A stretch of 29,113 nt of DNA, from the NCBI GenBank assembly GCA_050700835.1, contig JBOHDX010000151.1, forward strand, positions 1 to 29,113, given 5' to 3'. Numbering within the stretch: the first letter of the stretch is position 1; each line of letters starts with the position of its first letter. Below the pieces are notes generated by a model. The model was not told where the DNA came from, made no database searches, and saw only the letters and a program-made list of their open reading frames with translations. Positions 1-8,555 of the stretch are shown here, in pieces. A program made the position numbers and the translations under genes. Source of the stretch: JBOHDX01 sp050700835 (GTDB taxonomy: Bacteria > Actinomycetota > Actinomycetes > Propionibacteriales > Nocardioidaceae).

Positions 1-98
1 GCCCATTCGAGTACTGCGACGACCTCACCCCGGTCGAAGCGGAGCAAGCTCACTACGCTCACCACCAGACCCCGACAACCGTTGGAGTCTCAAACTAG
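1..98 (+). CDS. IS3-family transposase, C-terminal end (partial)
   Basis: An open frame enters from the left edge in frame 3 and stops at TAG 96-98, giving about 31 residues that begin PFEYCDDLTPVEAEQAHY. The FEY...LTP.EAE..HY pattern is what I expect at the extreme C-terminus of IS3-family OrfB (DDE) transposases, after the last catalytic glutamate. Support comes from the sequence that directly follows the stop codon, which looks like an IS3-type terminal inverted repeat (99-127). The catalytic core, OrfA and the left end lie outside the window, so completeness and activity cannot be judged. The element has landed in a secreted protease gene on the opposite strand. The family call rests on a short tail plus the inverted repeat. 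Confidence 0.7.
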   Translation, partial: PFEYCDDLTPVEAEQAHYAHHQTPTTVGVSN

Positions 99-127
99 AA
101 AGTCTCCGGAATCGCCGGGGCGGTTCA
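99..127. repeat. Right terminal inverted repeat of the IS3-family element
   Basis: Read on the minus strand, this 29-bp stretch begins TGAACCGCCCCGG and ends TCCGGAGACTTT, a composition and TGA start typical of IS3-family ends in actinobacteria (from memory). It lies directly after the transposase stop codon, as expected for the right end. Positions 128-130 (GTT) would be part of the 3-4 bp target duplication. The TGA at 125-127 is also the stop codon that truncates the adjoining protease frame. The matching left repeat is outside the window. Confidence 0.65.
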
Positions 128-1100
128 GTTAGTGCCGCTGGTGATTCCCTGAAAGCACACATTAGTACCAACTTCCAGCTCCCGCGGCATGTACCTCGGC
201 GCTTGGACAGACCGATAGTCAACGTTCGGTTGACTCACAAAGATCTTTCCCGACCTAGAACTTTGAGGCTGAAGGGTGAACCTCATCGAATCACTATTAG
301 CCGAGCCGCGACCAGCATAACTATTTCGCCCGTCGATGCTCAGAAATGTATTACCAATGTACACATTATCTGCGTCTGGGGCAGTGCCGCAATGGCCCGC
401 CGTGAGGCCCATATAGTTGTCGTTTGTATTAACTATGGTGTAACCCGACGTGCAGGCAGTGGCATTTTCCCCCGAACGCGGACTAACCGTCAGATCCAAC
501 CCTCCGGCAAAAGGGGGAAACGTAGTTCGGCTCGTGGTTGGCGACGCCAACACTAAGTCGTTGAACTCGAGAAGCTGCGGGTCGAGCGCCAGTTGGGCAA
601 CGATCTTCTGGACCGACTGCAGGTCTTCAGGCGCGACATCCACGAAAACACGGTTGTCGTTCGGTTGAACACCGATGGACACGACTACCCCGGCCGCATG
701 AAGGGCGCGCTCAAGCACATCTCTCGCATTCGACAAGTCGGCACCACTGAACTTCACGTTCACGGCAATCACTCGGGAGTCTGCTCCAGGGATCGCATCA
801 AGAGCGGCTTGGTCTGCATCGGTAGCATCTACGAGCGCCACCATCTGACGTGAGGGCGACTTCGAGCGGTCGATCCATACGCCGGCGTATCGCTCGCCCC
901 CAAGCTTGACTGCCGCGTCGATGACTTGGCCCGCCGGCGGCAGAGAGTCAGCATCGTCGCATGCGGCCTCGTTAGAGGAAGGTGCGGACGGGTCACAGCC
1001 AGGATCAGAACCGAGCATCGCCATTCGCAGGAGTCGCAGCAAAGGCCAGTAACGGCAAAGTCAGGACCACGAAGTAGATCGGAACTCGTGATTTGCGCAC
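128..1100 (-). pseudogene. Secreted trypsin/streptogrisin-like serine protease, IS-truncated and frameshifted
   Basis: A frame from about 1042 down to 128 encodes a protein with the S1-type motif CTSGYTIV...MGLTAGHCG, which carries the catalytic His, followed by NSDSMRF as a possible catalytic Asp region. The C-terminal part with the nucleophilic Ser (GDSGG in this family) is missing, because the frame runs into the IS3 end and uses its terminal TGA as stop. At the 5' end, a GTG at 1098-1100 preceded by AGGAAAGGGAG opens a convincing signal peptide (RKS..., hydrophobic IYFVVLTLPLLAFAA, then TPANGDA). That frame stops at 1005-1007 and is offset by one base from the protease body, so a frameshift separates the two. 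The gene therefore appears broken at both ends. Its base composition is visibly less GC-rich than the conserved block. An unannotated cytoplasmic start at about 1042 or 1024 is possible but would make no sense for this secreted family. Confidence 0.7.
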
Positions 1101-1543
1101 GACACTCCCTTTCCTAGCAAAGTTAGGCACGCCTGCGGCTCGTGCCGGGGGTTGCCCAGGCTTAGGGACACCAGAAGGAACCGCGCGTGAACTCCCGCAA
1201 CGCTAGTGGTGCCGTCGCCATGCAGAGTACTTCAGGTCCTCCCTGTAGGCAACCCGCATGTTGACTCACCGAGATGCCCTTGTCAGCCGCCGTGAGCCGG
1301 GAGCGCATCGCTGCCCTGGTCGGCGTGGAGGCCCGGAAACTACTGCGAGAGCCCGCATAGGAGGAGCACCTCCATCAGTCGGCCCGGACAAAGCCTCCCG
1401 GCGGGATTGCGGCTGGTCCCTTGCGGGTAGGCGCACCGGGTCAATCGACTCGACGACCCCATCCGCCTTGACGCTCGTATTTCTACTTTTCCTCCGCCAA
1501 CGCTTCAGTCTGTCTTTGGACAGCTTGCACTCAAGAGTGTTGT
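1101..1543. other. Stretch without a recognisable gene
   Basis: No frame here looks like a protein I recognise on either strand. The right-hand part should contain the start of the broken excisionase gene, and the left edge should hold the promoter of the protease pseudogene. A 28-codon frame from ATG 1271 (MPLSAAVSRERIAALVGVE) is too short to support a call. Confidence 0.5.
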
Positions 1544-1741
1544 GATGACTCGCTGGCTGTCCAGCGCCTAGGCCGTGAGCTTGGCATCGTCGACCATGCA
1601 CGTTGAGAGTTCAGTGATCGGCGCACCCGCCGGGTCGGGTTCGGACCACGCGCCGTGAAGGTGGGCGGTTGCCTGCGGTACCGGCGCGCGGACCTCGACG
1701 CCTGGATCGTCGAGCACCTCGAGCCTGCAGACAGCGAGTAG
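1544..1741 (+). pseudogene. Excisionase (AlpA/Xis-type winged-helix DNA-binding protein), broken by an in-frame stop
   Basis: The last 44 codons before TAG 1739-1741 read SDRRTRRVGFGPRAVKVGG and then LRYRRADLDAWIVEHL. This closely resembles the C-terminal half of small actinobacterial excisionases, which usually read ...Y.W(S/R).R.G.GPRA.KVGRHLRYRR.D.D.W. Upstream in the same frame, LAVQRLGRELGI aligns with the LxxxLGVP of the recognition helix, but an in-frame TGA at 1604-1606 falls where the family usually has the Tyr of YxW. No convincing start codon is seen upstream. The stop lies 3 bp before the integrase ATG, the normal xis-int arrangement. The start given is only the approximate beginning of recognisable similarity. 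Confidence 0.6.
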
Positions 1742-1744
1742 GCC

Positions 1745-2926
1745 ATGGCCAGGCCACCACTCCCCCTCGGCACCTGGGGGACGATCACCACCGAGAAGAT
1801 CCGCGACGGCAGCTATCGAGCCCTAACCCGGTTCCGTGACCACGACGGCAACACTCGTCGCGTCACCGCGACTGGCCCGAGCAAGGCGGCTGCAGAGCGA
1901 GCGCTTCGAGATGTCCTGGGAACGCGCACCGCGCCAGCGGGTGAGCTCATCACGGCGGAGACCCGGCTGATCGACCTCGCCAACCTGTGGATCACTGGTC
2001 TCGAGGCTGAAGGACGGATCGAGCAGACCACCATCAACGAGTACCGCCGGGTGTTGGACAACCTGGTGCTGCCCAGTGTTGGCGGGCTGAAGCTCCGCGA
2101 GGCCACCACGGGGCGGCTGGACCGGCTCCTGCTGAGGTTGCGGGATCAGAGCGTGAACCGACAACGCAAGGCCAAGGTCGTCCTCGGGGCCATGCTCGAC
2201 CTCGCGGTCCGCCACGACGCGATCCCGACGAACCCGGCCCGCGGGACAAGCCGGGTTCACCGACCCAAGCAGGAGACCAAGGCCCTGCGGGTCGAGGACT
2301 TGATCGAGATCCGCGCGGCCGTACGCCGGTGGGTCACCGCAGACCGCTCCGGCCCCAAGGCCACCGGCGACATGGCCGACATCATCGACCTGATGCTCGC
2401 CACCGGTTGCCGCATCGGCGAGATCCTCGCCTTGCGGTGGAGCGACCTGGACCTCGATGGCGACCTGCCCATCCTCACGGTGTCGGGCACGATCAAGACC
2501 GAGACCGGAAGGGGCACGTATCGCAAGCCCACGCCGAAGTCGGACGCCAGCCGGCGAACCGTGGTGCTGCCTCGGTTCGCGGCCGAGTTGCTCCGTATGC
2601 GCCGGGAGTTCGCGACACCCAACGAGAACGACGCCGTCTTTGCCACCCGCAACGGCACGTGGCATCAGGTCGTCAACATCGAGCGGCGGTGGCGGCAGAT
2701 CCGCAAGAACACCGGCTTTGAGTGGGTGACCCCCCACACCTTCCGCAAGACGGTGGCGACCCTGATCTCGGAGGCCACAACGTCAGAGCTCGCCTCGCGC
2801 CAGCTCGGCCACTCCTCGAGCCAGGTCACTCGGGACCACTACATCGCCAAACCGGCGGTCTCAGCCGACCTGTCCGAGCTCCTCGAGCGGCTCGCTGAGA
2901 GCGACGACGCGAGCTCGGATTCGTAG
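1745..2926 (+). CDS. int: Tyrosine-type site-specific integrase
   Basis: This 393-residue phage/ICE-type integrase would catalyse recombination between attP and a chromosomal attB. In order it shows an N-terminal arm-type DNA-binding region (GTWGTITTEKIRDGSYRA...GNTRRVTATG, about 9-60), a helical core-binding domain (about 75-165) and a catalytic domain. The expected active-site residues are present: Arg223 in TGCRIGEILALRW, His331 and Arg334 in HTFRKTVATL, His356 in LGHSSSQVT, and nucleophile Tyr366 in RDHYIAKP. Nothing suggests truncation. The ATG lies 3 bp after the stop of a broken excisionase frame. The gene points toward the 3' end of tRNA-Pro(GGG), about 100 bp away, the usual geometry for an element integrated into a tRNA gene. 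The recombinase may therefore still be functional while its directionality factor is not. Confidence 0.93.
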   Translation: MARPPLPLGTWGTITTEKIRDGSYRALTRFRDHDGNTRRVTATGPSKAAAERALRDVLGTRTAPAGELITAETRLIDLANLWITGLEAEGRIEQTTINEYRRVLDNLVLPSVGGLKLREATTGRLDRLLLRLRDQSVNRQRKAKVVLGAMLDLAVRHDAIPTNPARGTSRVHRPKQETKALRVEDLIEIRAAVRRWVTADRSGPKATGDMADIIDLMLATGCRIGEILALRWSDLDLDGDLPILTVSGTIKTETGRGTYRKPTPKSDASRRTVVLPRFAAELLRMRREFATPNENDAVFATRNGTWHQVVNIERRWRQIRKNTGFEWVTPHTFRKTVATLISEATTSELASRQLGHSSSQVTRDHYIAKPAVSADLSELLERLAESDDASSDS

Positions 2927-2988
2927 GCCTTGAAATCGTTTACGACTAGTAAGCGACCATTCTGAGGATCCACGTCAAAACCGAAACC

Positions 2989-3027
2989 GCCTCTGACCCG
3001 CGTTTCCGCAGGTCAGGGGCGATTTTT
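2989..3027. terminator. Bidirectional terminator between int and tRNA-Pro
   Basis: A 10-bp stem pairs GCCTCTGACC (2989-2998) with GGTCAGGGGC (3011-3020), with one T-G pair and a 12-nt loop, followed on the plus strand by GATTTTT. On the minus strand the same stem follows tRNA-Pro and is followed by GGTTTCGGTTTTG. It could therefore end both the integrase transcript and the tRNA transcript. Confidence 0.7.
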
Positions 3028-3030
3028 CCG

Positions 3031-3104
<74 letters not shown>

Positions 3105-3275
3105 ATGCTCGCGGCTGGGCCTAGGCTGCTGCGAGCGGTGAAACCCTACCGCAGCAACGCTCGCGATCAGGCCACTGGCCGGACGGTCGGACGCCGTCGC
3201 CGGCAACGCCCTTGTCGGGTTGAGATTCGGTGCCCGGCGTAGAAGAGCGACGCCGTAAACACGGTGCTGCCCCGG

Positions 3276-4643
3276 TCAGCTGCGCTTCTGCTTCTTCCGT
3301 GGCCGCTGCTGGACGTGGATCGGTGTGCCGACGAAGCCGAAGTCCTCGCGCAAGCGGCGCTCGACGTACCGAAGGTAGCCAGCCTCCAGGACGCCGGTGG
3401 TGAACAGGATAAAGGTCGGCGGAGACGTCGTCGCCTGCGTGCCGAACAGGATGCGTGGCTGCTTGCCGCTGCGGACGGGATGGGGATGCTCGGCGACCAG
3501 GCGACCGAGGAAGGAGTTGAGCGCGCCGGTGCCGACCCGAGTGGTCCAGCCTTCCAGCGAGGCGTCGATCGCCGGCACGAGCTTGTCGACGTGCCAGCCG
3601 GTGCGCGCGGTGATGTTGACACGCGGTGCCCACTGCACCCGAGCCAGGTCGCGGTCGATCTCGCGGTCGAGGTAGTAGCGGCGGTCCTCGTCCACCAGGT
3701 CCCACTTGTTGAACGCGATGACCAGCGCGCGGCCGGCCTCGGCAACGGCGGTGATGATTCGTTGGTCCTGCTCGGCGAGTGACTGACCGGCATCGATCAC
3801 GACAACGGCGACCTCGGCGCGTTCGATGGCGGTGTTCGTGCGCAGGCTCGCGTAGTACTCGTGCCCCGACGCCTCTCTGACCCGACGCCGGATGCCGGCG
3901 GTGTCGATGAACCGCCAGGTACGCCCACCCAGCTCTACCAGCTCGTCGACCGGGTCGACCGTCGTGCCGGCGACGTCGTCGACCACCACGCGCTCCTCGC
4001 CGGCCAGCTTGTTCAGCAGGCTCGACTTGCCGACATTAGGTTTGCCGATGATCGCGACCCGGTGCGGCCCGGCCTCCGGATCGAACCGTTCCCCCGGCGC
4101 CTGCGGTAGCACCGCCAGAACAGCGTCGAGGAGGTCTCCGCTGCCCCGGCCGTGCAGCCCGGACACCGGGTACGGCTCGCCCAGGCCGAGGTTCCACAGA
4201 CTGAACGCCTCTGCCTCGCTGCGCAGGTCGTCCACCTTGTTGGCCGCCAGCAGCACGGGCTTGTCCACCTTGCGGAGCACGCGTACGACTGCTTCGTCCG
4301 CGTCGGTGATGCCGACGGTGGCGTCCACGACGAACAGCACCGCATCGGCGGCCGCCACGGCCATCTCCGCCTGCGCCTTGACTCGCTCGGCGAGGCCGCG
4401 GGCGTCCGGGTCCCAGCCGCCGGTGTCCACGACGGTGAACTCACGGCCGTTCCAGACCGCGTCGTAGGCCACCCGGTCGCGGGTCACCCCGGGGATGTCC
4501 TCGACGACCGCTTCGCGGCGACCTAGGAACCGGTTCACCAGCGTCGACTTGCCGACGTTGGGCCGGCCTACGACCGCGAGGACCGGGGGCGCCGTCGCGA
4601 CACCGCCGTCTGCATCGGTGGCCGGGACGTCGTCGGTGCTCAC
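3276..4643 (-). CDS. der: Ribosome assembly GTPase Der (EngA)
   Basis: Der is an essential double-GTPase that acts in late 50S subunit maturation. The 455-residue protein, a normal length, has two tandem G domains. The first has GRPNVGKS at about 26-33, DIPGVTRD, DTGG and NKVD. The second has GKPNVGKS at about 198-205, VAGTT, DTAG and NKWD near 310. A C-terminal KH-like domain (RVNITARTGWHVDKL to the Lys/Arg-rich end RPRKKQKRS) completes the architecture. I chose the GTG at 4641-4643 (VSTDDVPATD) because AGGAG lies just upstream and the frame above it shows no conserved sequence. The gene lies 83 bp downstream of plsC and is the last of the cmk-plsC-der group. M. tuberculosis likewise has cmk next to engA. 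Confidence 0.95.
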   Translation of the reverse strand: MSTDDVPATDADGGVATAPPVLAVVGRPNVGKSTLVNRFLGRREAVVEDIPGVTRDRVAYDAVWNGREFTVVDTGGWDPDARGLAERVKAQAEMAVAAADAVLFVVDATVGITDADEAVVRVLRKVDKPVLLAANKVDDLRSEAEAFSLWNLGLGEPYPVSGLHGRGSGDLLDAVLAVLPQAPGERFDPEAGPHRVAIIGKPNVGKSSLLNKLAGEERVVVDDVAGTTVDPVDELVELGGRTWRFIDTAGIRRRVREASGHEYYASLRTNTAIERAEVAVVVIDAGQSLAEQDQRIITAVAEAGRALVIAFNKWDLVDEDRRYYLDREIDRDLARVQWAPRVNITARTGWHVDKLVPAIDASLEGWTTRVGTGALNSFLGRLVAEHPHPVRSGKQPRILFGTQATTSPPTFILFTTGVLEAGYLRYVERRLREDFGFVGTPIHVQQRPRKKQKRS

Positions 4644-4726
4644 TGAGCCTGCTCCTGAAGGGCCGGTGGGTGGTACGCCCAGCGGTCCACAACCGGCCGG
4701 CGTCGAAAGGGTCTGAGGGGCCCAGC

Positions 4727-5500
4727 CTAAGCGGTGCGCCCGTGATGTTCCTCGTCGAGGACGCTGATGCTCCCCGGCTCGCGGCCCTCCTCGTCCGGTG
4801 CCGGTCCGGGCAGGCCCGCGCCGGTCAGCTGCTGAGCCGTCGCGACATGGGCGATCAGCCTCTCCTGGAGTCGTCTCGTCAGCTCGGCGACGACGTCGCG
4901 GCGCCGCGGCCACGGGATCGCAGTCACCCGCAGTGGCTCCCCGTAGACGACGTCCAGTCGCGCACCCCTCGGCGGCACCCAGTCGACAGACCGACCCGGG
5001 GCGCGTGTGCCGAACGTGGCCACGGGAACGATCGGTGCACCGCTGACCAGCGCGAGATAGGCCGCACCCGGCTTGATCGCCGCGAACTCCCCGTCACCGC
5101 GGCTGCCTTCGGGATAGATCGCCACCACCTGGTCGTCTCTCAGCGCCCGCAACGCCAGATCGACGGCGTGCCGGTCGGTCTGGAAACGGTGCAGCGGGAT
5201 CTGCCCCATGGCGGTGAAGAACCGGCTGGTCTGCCCTCGGAACATCTCTGACTTGATCAGCGCGTGCGTGGGTCGCGGACTGAAGCCGATCAGCAGCGGG
5301 CCGTCCATGATGCCGACATGGTTGGAGGCCAGCAGCACCGGACCTGTCCGCGGAACCAGCTCCGCGTTGTGCTGCCGCACTTCCCACCACAGCCCCAACA
5401 CCCTCCTGCCCGGTGGCCGCAGGAATGCCTGCAGGCGGTAGTGGAGAGGCGCGACGTCGTCGGTACGCGGAAGCTGCGCATGCGGGTCGGACGAGCTCAC
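4727..5500 (-). CDS. plsC: 1-acyl-sn-glycerol-3-phosphate acyltransferase (PlsC-like)
   Basis: This is a 257-residue member of the PlsC/LPLAT family, which transfers an acyl chain to lysophosphatidate or a related lysolipid at the membrane. The catalytic HX4D motif is seen at His61-Asp66 (SNHVGIMDG) and the substrate-binding EGSR at 131-134 (YPEGSRGDG). A third family block is likely at PIVPVATFGTRAP. No clear transmembrane helix is visible, so membrane contact is probably peripheral. The GTG start overlaps the cmk stop as GTGA, arguing for translational coupling. In several actinobacteria a plsC-like gene lies between cmk and der, so this is the expected neighbour. The exact acceptor lipid cannot be told from sequence. 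Confidence 0.88.
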   Translation of the reverse strand: MSSSDPHAQLPRTDDVAPLHYRLQAFLRPPGRRVLGLWWEVRQHNAELVPRTGPVLLASNHVGIMDGPLLIGFSPRPTHALIKSEMFRGQTSRFFTAMGQIPLHRFQTDRHAVDLALRALRDDQVVAIYPEGSRGDGEFAAIKPGAAYLALVSGAPIVPVATFGTRAPGRSVDWVPPRGARLDVVYGEPLRVTAIPWPRRRDVVAELTRRLQERLIAHVATAQQLTGAGLPGPAPDEEGREPGSISVLDEEHHGRTA

Positions 5501-6171
5501 CGGGCGACCGCCTGGCGCGCCATCACCACGACGGCGTCGATCACCTGCTCGAGCGTGAGGTCGGTGGTGTCGAGCACGGTGGCGCCGTCGGCCAGCGTCA
5601 ACGGCGACGTCGACCGGGTCGAGTCGAGCGTGTCTCGCCGATCGAGGTCGTCCCGGGTGGCGGTGACGTGCCGAGCGCCGCGCAGACCTTGCTCGGCGCT
5701 GCGTCGCCGGGCACGGGCATCCACGTCCGCGGTCAGATAGACCTTGACCTGAGCCTGCGGCCAGACCACGCCGGCGATGTCCCGGCCCTCCACGACGATG
5801 CCGCCGTCCCCGATGATCGCGCGTTGGAGGGCCACCATCTGCCGGCGTACGTCAGGGACTGCGCTGACCGCGCTGACCGCCGCCGTGACCGCGGTGGTCC
5901 GGATGTCTGCGCCCACGTCGACACCGTCGACGCCGATCGAGGAGGCGGACGGGTCCGTGGCCGGCGTGAGGGTGGTCGCGGCCGTCACGGAGCCGACCGC
6001 AGAGGCGTCATCGGGGTCCACGCCCCGGCGCAGCACCTGCCAGGTGATCGCGCGATACATCGCCCCGGTGTCGAGGTAGTGCAGCCCCAACCGGGTCGCC
6101 ACTCCTCGGGCGGTCGAGGACTTGCCGGAGCCGCTCGGACCGTCGACCGCGATCACGAGATGGTCGTTCAC
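5497..6171 (-). CDS. cmk: Cytidylate kinase
   Basis: Cmk phosphorylates CMP and dCMP to the diphosphates using ATP, in the cytoplasm. The 224-residue protein has the P-loop GPSGSGKSS close to the N-terminus (VNDHLVIAVDGPSGSGKSST), the nucleotide-binding LDTGAMYRA, and VEGRDIAGVVWPQA typical of the CMP-binding region. Length is normal for a stand-alone Cmk. The GTG start at 6169-6171 is preceded by AAGGA and begins directly before the P-loop strand, as usual. The stop overlaps the plsC start by 4 nt. The tyrA stop lies 47 bp upstream, so cmk probably belongs to the aroH-tyrA-cmk-plsC-der transcript. Confidence 0.95.
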   Translation of the reverse strand: MNDHLVIAVDGPSGSGKSSTARGVATRLGLHYLDTGAMYRAITWQVLRRGVDPDDASAVGSVTAATTLTPATDPSASSIGVDGVDVGADIRTTAVTAAVSAVSAVPDVRRQMVALQRAIIGDGGIVVEGRDIAGVVWPQAQVKVYLTADVDARARRRSAEQGLRGARHVTATRDDLDRRDTLDSTRSTSPLTLADGATVLDTTDLTLEQVIDAVVVMARQAVAR

Positions 6172-6218
6172 AGGAGTCCTTCCGGCGGGCGGGCGGTGGA
6201 CATTCTGGCAGCCGAGGC

Positions 6219-7307
6219 TCAGCGATGGGCCGACCACCCCAGCGCGGTCAGTGCCGCAACCAGCCGGTCGGCCGCGCCCGGACCGACGAGGAGCTCGACC
6301 AGTCCGACGTCGCGTGCCGGGTCGTGGTCGATGTGCACGTCCTCGACGTTGACCCCCGACCGGCCCGCATCGGCAAACAGGCGAGCCAGCTCTCCGGGGC
6401 GATCCGGGACCGCGACGAAGACCGTGACCATCGCCGTCGCCGGCGCCCCGTGCTTTCCCGGAATCAGCCGGGTCCCCTCCTGACCGCGTCCGAGCAGCAT
6501 GTCCAGCGACCTGAACCGGTCCGATCCGGGTGACAGGTCAGCCGGGGACGTCAACGCCCCGAGCAGCACGTCCACGTCGTCGCGGACCGCCCGCAGCAGT
6601 CCCGTGAGCTCGCCGGCGTTGGCCCGCAGGATCTGCCGCCACAGACCCGGGTCTCCCCCCGCCACCCGGGTCACGTCTCGCAGACCCTGTCCCGCCAGCT
6701 CCAGGTGCGCGTCGGGGCCATCCACCAGGCGCGCAGCGGTCAGCACGGACATCAGGTGCGGCAGGTGAGAGACCCGGGCCACCGTGGCGTCGTGCTCGGT
6801 GACCGTCATCTCGACCACGCTGGCACCACACGCCTGCGCGAGCGCGCGTACGCCGGCGACCGCGGACGCGTCGGCGTCCGCGTGCGGAGTCACGGCCCAG
6901 GCGCGGCCGTCGAACAGGTCGGCCGAGGCGGCCCAGGGCCCGGACTGTTCGCTGCCGGCCATCGGGTGGCTGCCGACATAGCGCGACACGTCCGCATCGG
7001 TGGCCGACACAGCGGCCAGCGGGGCTGCCTTGACGCTGCCGACGTCGGTCACCGTCGCAGCCGGCCAGTCCCGCAACGCCTGCACCACGGCCGCGGCGAC
7101 GTGATCCGGCGGCACCGCCACCACAACGAGCCAGGCACGTGCGGGCAGCTCACGGGACCCGGCGCCGCGTGACTCTGCGACCCGGACGTGTGCGGGGTCG
7201 ACATCCGCCAGATGCACGTCCACGGAGGCCCGTCGTAGCGCTAGGCCCACGGACGTACCGACCAGACCGGTCCCCACCACGAGAACCGGGCCGAGCTGTG
7301 GCGTCAC
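6219..7307 (-). CDS. tyrA: Prephenate dehydrogenase with C-terminal ACT domain
   Basis: This NAD(P)-dependent enzyme oxidatively decarboxylates prephenate (or arogenate) in tyrosine biosynthesis. The 362-residue protein starts with a Rossmann fold (VVGTGLVGTSVG, GxGxxG at 12-17), continues with VTDVGSVKAAPL and SHPMAGSEQSGPWAAS, which are characteristic of TyrA, and has the helical dimerisation domain with LPHLMSVL. The last 70-75 residues form an ACT-like regulatory domain (VFVAVPDRPGELARLF...GVNVEDVHIDHD), suggesting feedback control by tyrosine, although the effector is inferred. It starts with GTG in a GTGA overlap with the aroH stop. Chorismate mutase and prephenate dehydrogenase therefore form a two-gene chorismate-to-4-hydroxyphenylpyruvate module. 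Confidence 0.93.
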   Translation of the reverse strand: MTPQLGPVLVVGTGLVGTSVGLALRRASVDVHLADVDPAHVRVAESRGAGSRELPARAWLVVVAVPPDHVAAAVVQALRDWPAATVTDVGSVKAAPLAAVSATDADVSRYVGSHPMAGSEQSGPWAASADLFDGRAWAVTPHADADASAVAGVRALAQACGASVVEMTVTEHDATVARVSHLPHLMSVLTAARLVDGPDAHLELAGQGLRDVTRVAGGDPGLWRQILRANAGELTGLLRAVRDDVDVLLGALTSPADLSPGSDRFRSLDMLLGRGQEGTRLIPGKHGAPATAMVTVFVAVPDRPGELARLFADAGRSGVNVEDVHIDHDPARDVGLVELLVGPGAADRLVAALTALGWSAHR

Positions 7308-7693
7308 GGAAGATCTCGCTCGTGGCTGGCGACCCGGCTCAGGTCACGGCGAAGCCGCGCTGCGCCATGCAGGTAGACGTGCGTGATGTCGGCACGCGGC
7401 AGGTCGGTGTCGACGTGCGCCATCAACCTGATCACCCGCGGCATGCTCTGATCGATCTCGAGCTCTCGCGTGCACATCAGGGGTACGTCGACCAGGCCGA
7501 GCAACCGGGCAGCGTAGGCCGGGAACTCCGAGTGCAGGTCACCGGTGGCGGTGAACAGGATCGAGATGATGTCGTCGGACACGAGGCCGTTGTCCGCGAG
7601 CACGCAGGACACCAGCTCGCGGGTTCGGTCGAGCAGGTGCTCACGCTCGTCCCGGTCCAGCTGTGTCGCGCCGCGCACGGCTCGGACGGCCAC
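7304..7693 (-). CDS. aroH: Chorismate mutase, AroH class
   Basis: This 129-residue monofunctional chorismate mutase converts chorismate to prephenate and feeds the overlapping tyrA. It belongs to the trimeric B. subtilis AroH fold rather than the helical AroQ type. The start is decided by AGGAGG five bases before GTG 7691-7693. With this start, residue 7 is Arg in VRGATQ, exactly where B. subtilis AroH has its catalytic Arg7. The other active-site residues also align: Glu77 (TRELEI), Arg89 (RVIRLM) and Tyr107 (ITHVYLHGA). A start 15 nt further upstream is possible but lacks a ribosome site. Confidence 0.94.
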   Translation of the reverse strand: MAVRAVRGATQLDRDEREHLLDRTRELVSCVLADNGLVSDDIISILFTATGDLHSEFPAYAARLLGLVDVPLMCTRELEIDQSMPRVIRLMAHVDTDLPRADITHVYLHGAARLRRDLSRVASHERDLP

Positions 7694-7787
7694 GACACCT
7701 CCTCGCACACTGAGTCTCCGCGTACCGGCGCCTTCCCAGCCGCGTCCGGTGAGTCTAACGAGCGGGGCTCCGACGTCCGGTCCATGT

Positions 7788-8555
7788 TCAGCGGTCGGTC
7801 TGGTCCAGGAGCACCCCGAGCTCGTCGGCGGTCAGCGCCCGCAGCTGCCCCGGTGGCAGGTCTCGCAGGCGTACGCCACCGATTGCCGTGCGGGTGAGCC
7901 GGTGGACGGGATGCCCCACGTGGTCGAGCATCCGGCGCACGATCCGGTTTCGGCCCTGATGGATCACCAGCTCCACGAGGGAGCGGCCGCCATGGGTCTG
8001 TTTGACCACGAAGCGGTCCGCGCGGACGAGACCGTCTTCGAGGTCCACGCCCGCCAGCAGGCGGTTGACGGTGGCGGGGCGGATCACTCCGGTGACCTGG
8101 GCGACGTAGGTCTTCGAGACCCCGAACGAGGGGTGCGCGAGTCGTTGGGCGAGGGCGCCGTCGTTGGTCAGCAGGATCAAGCCGTCCGTGTCCGTGTCGA
8201 GCCGGCCCACGTGGAACAACCGCTCCGGTCGGTTCGCCACCAGGCTTTCGAGGCTCGGACGTCCGTCGGGGTCATGCATCGTGGACACAACGCCGCGCGG
8301 CTTGTTGAGCACGAGGTAGACGTGGTCTGACAACGGCGGGAGCCGCTTGCCGTCGACCCGGATCACCGCCGTGCGCGGGTCGACCTTGACGCCGAGCCGG
8401 GTGACGACCTCGCCGTCGACCTCGACCCGGCCGGCCAGCATCATCTCCTCGCACTTGCGCCGACTGGCGATGCCGGACTGGGCAAGCAGCTTGTGCAACC
8501 GGATCTGCCCGTCTGCGTCCAGCGGCGGTTGCGGCTCCGGCTCGGTCAGGGTCAC
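7788..8555 (-). CDS. rluB: 23S rRNA pseudouridine synthase, RluB/RsuA family
   Basis: This 255-residue enzyme isomerises a uridine in rRNA; the RluB subfamily acts near position 2605 of 23S rRNA. An N-terminal S4 RNA-binding domain (IRLHKLLAQSGIASRRKCEE...GRVEVDGE, about 18-75) is followed by the catalytic domain with YLVLNKPRGVVST and GRLDTDTDGLILLTNDG, in which Asp near 120 is the nucleophile. QGRNRIVRRMLDHVGHPV near the C-terminus is a family signature. The GTG start overlaps the scpB stop as GTGA, the widespread scpA-scpB-rluB arrangement of Gram-positive bacteria. RluB versus RsuA substrate choice is inferred from context. Confidence 0.92.
   Translation of the reverse strand: MTLTEPEPQPPLDADGQIRLHKLLAQSGIASRRKCEEMMLAGRVEVDGEVVTRLGVKVDPRTAVIRVDGKRLPPLSDHVYLVLNKPRGVVSTMHDPDGRPSLESLVANRPERLFHVGRLDTDTDGLILLTNDGALAQRLAHPSFGVSKTYVAQVTGVIRPATVNRLLAGVDLEDGLVRADRFVVKQTHGGRSLVELVIHQGRNRIVRRMLDHVGHPVHRLTRTAIGGVRLRDLPPGQLRALTADELGVLLDQTDR

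Noticed and set aside
90..116. GDSGD-like codons in another frame just after the protease stop, resembling the catalytic-serine motif
   Set aside because: The bases belong to the IS3 terminal inverted repeat (99-127) and the adjacent transposase 3' end. The resemblance is a coincidence of composition.
1258..1545. 95-codon open frame in the region left of xis
   Set aside because: No recognisable protein pattern or ribosome site; high-GC DNA gives such frames by chance.
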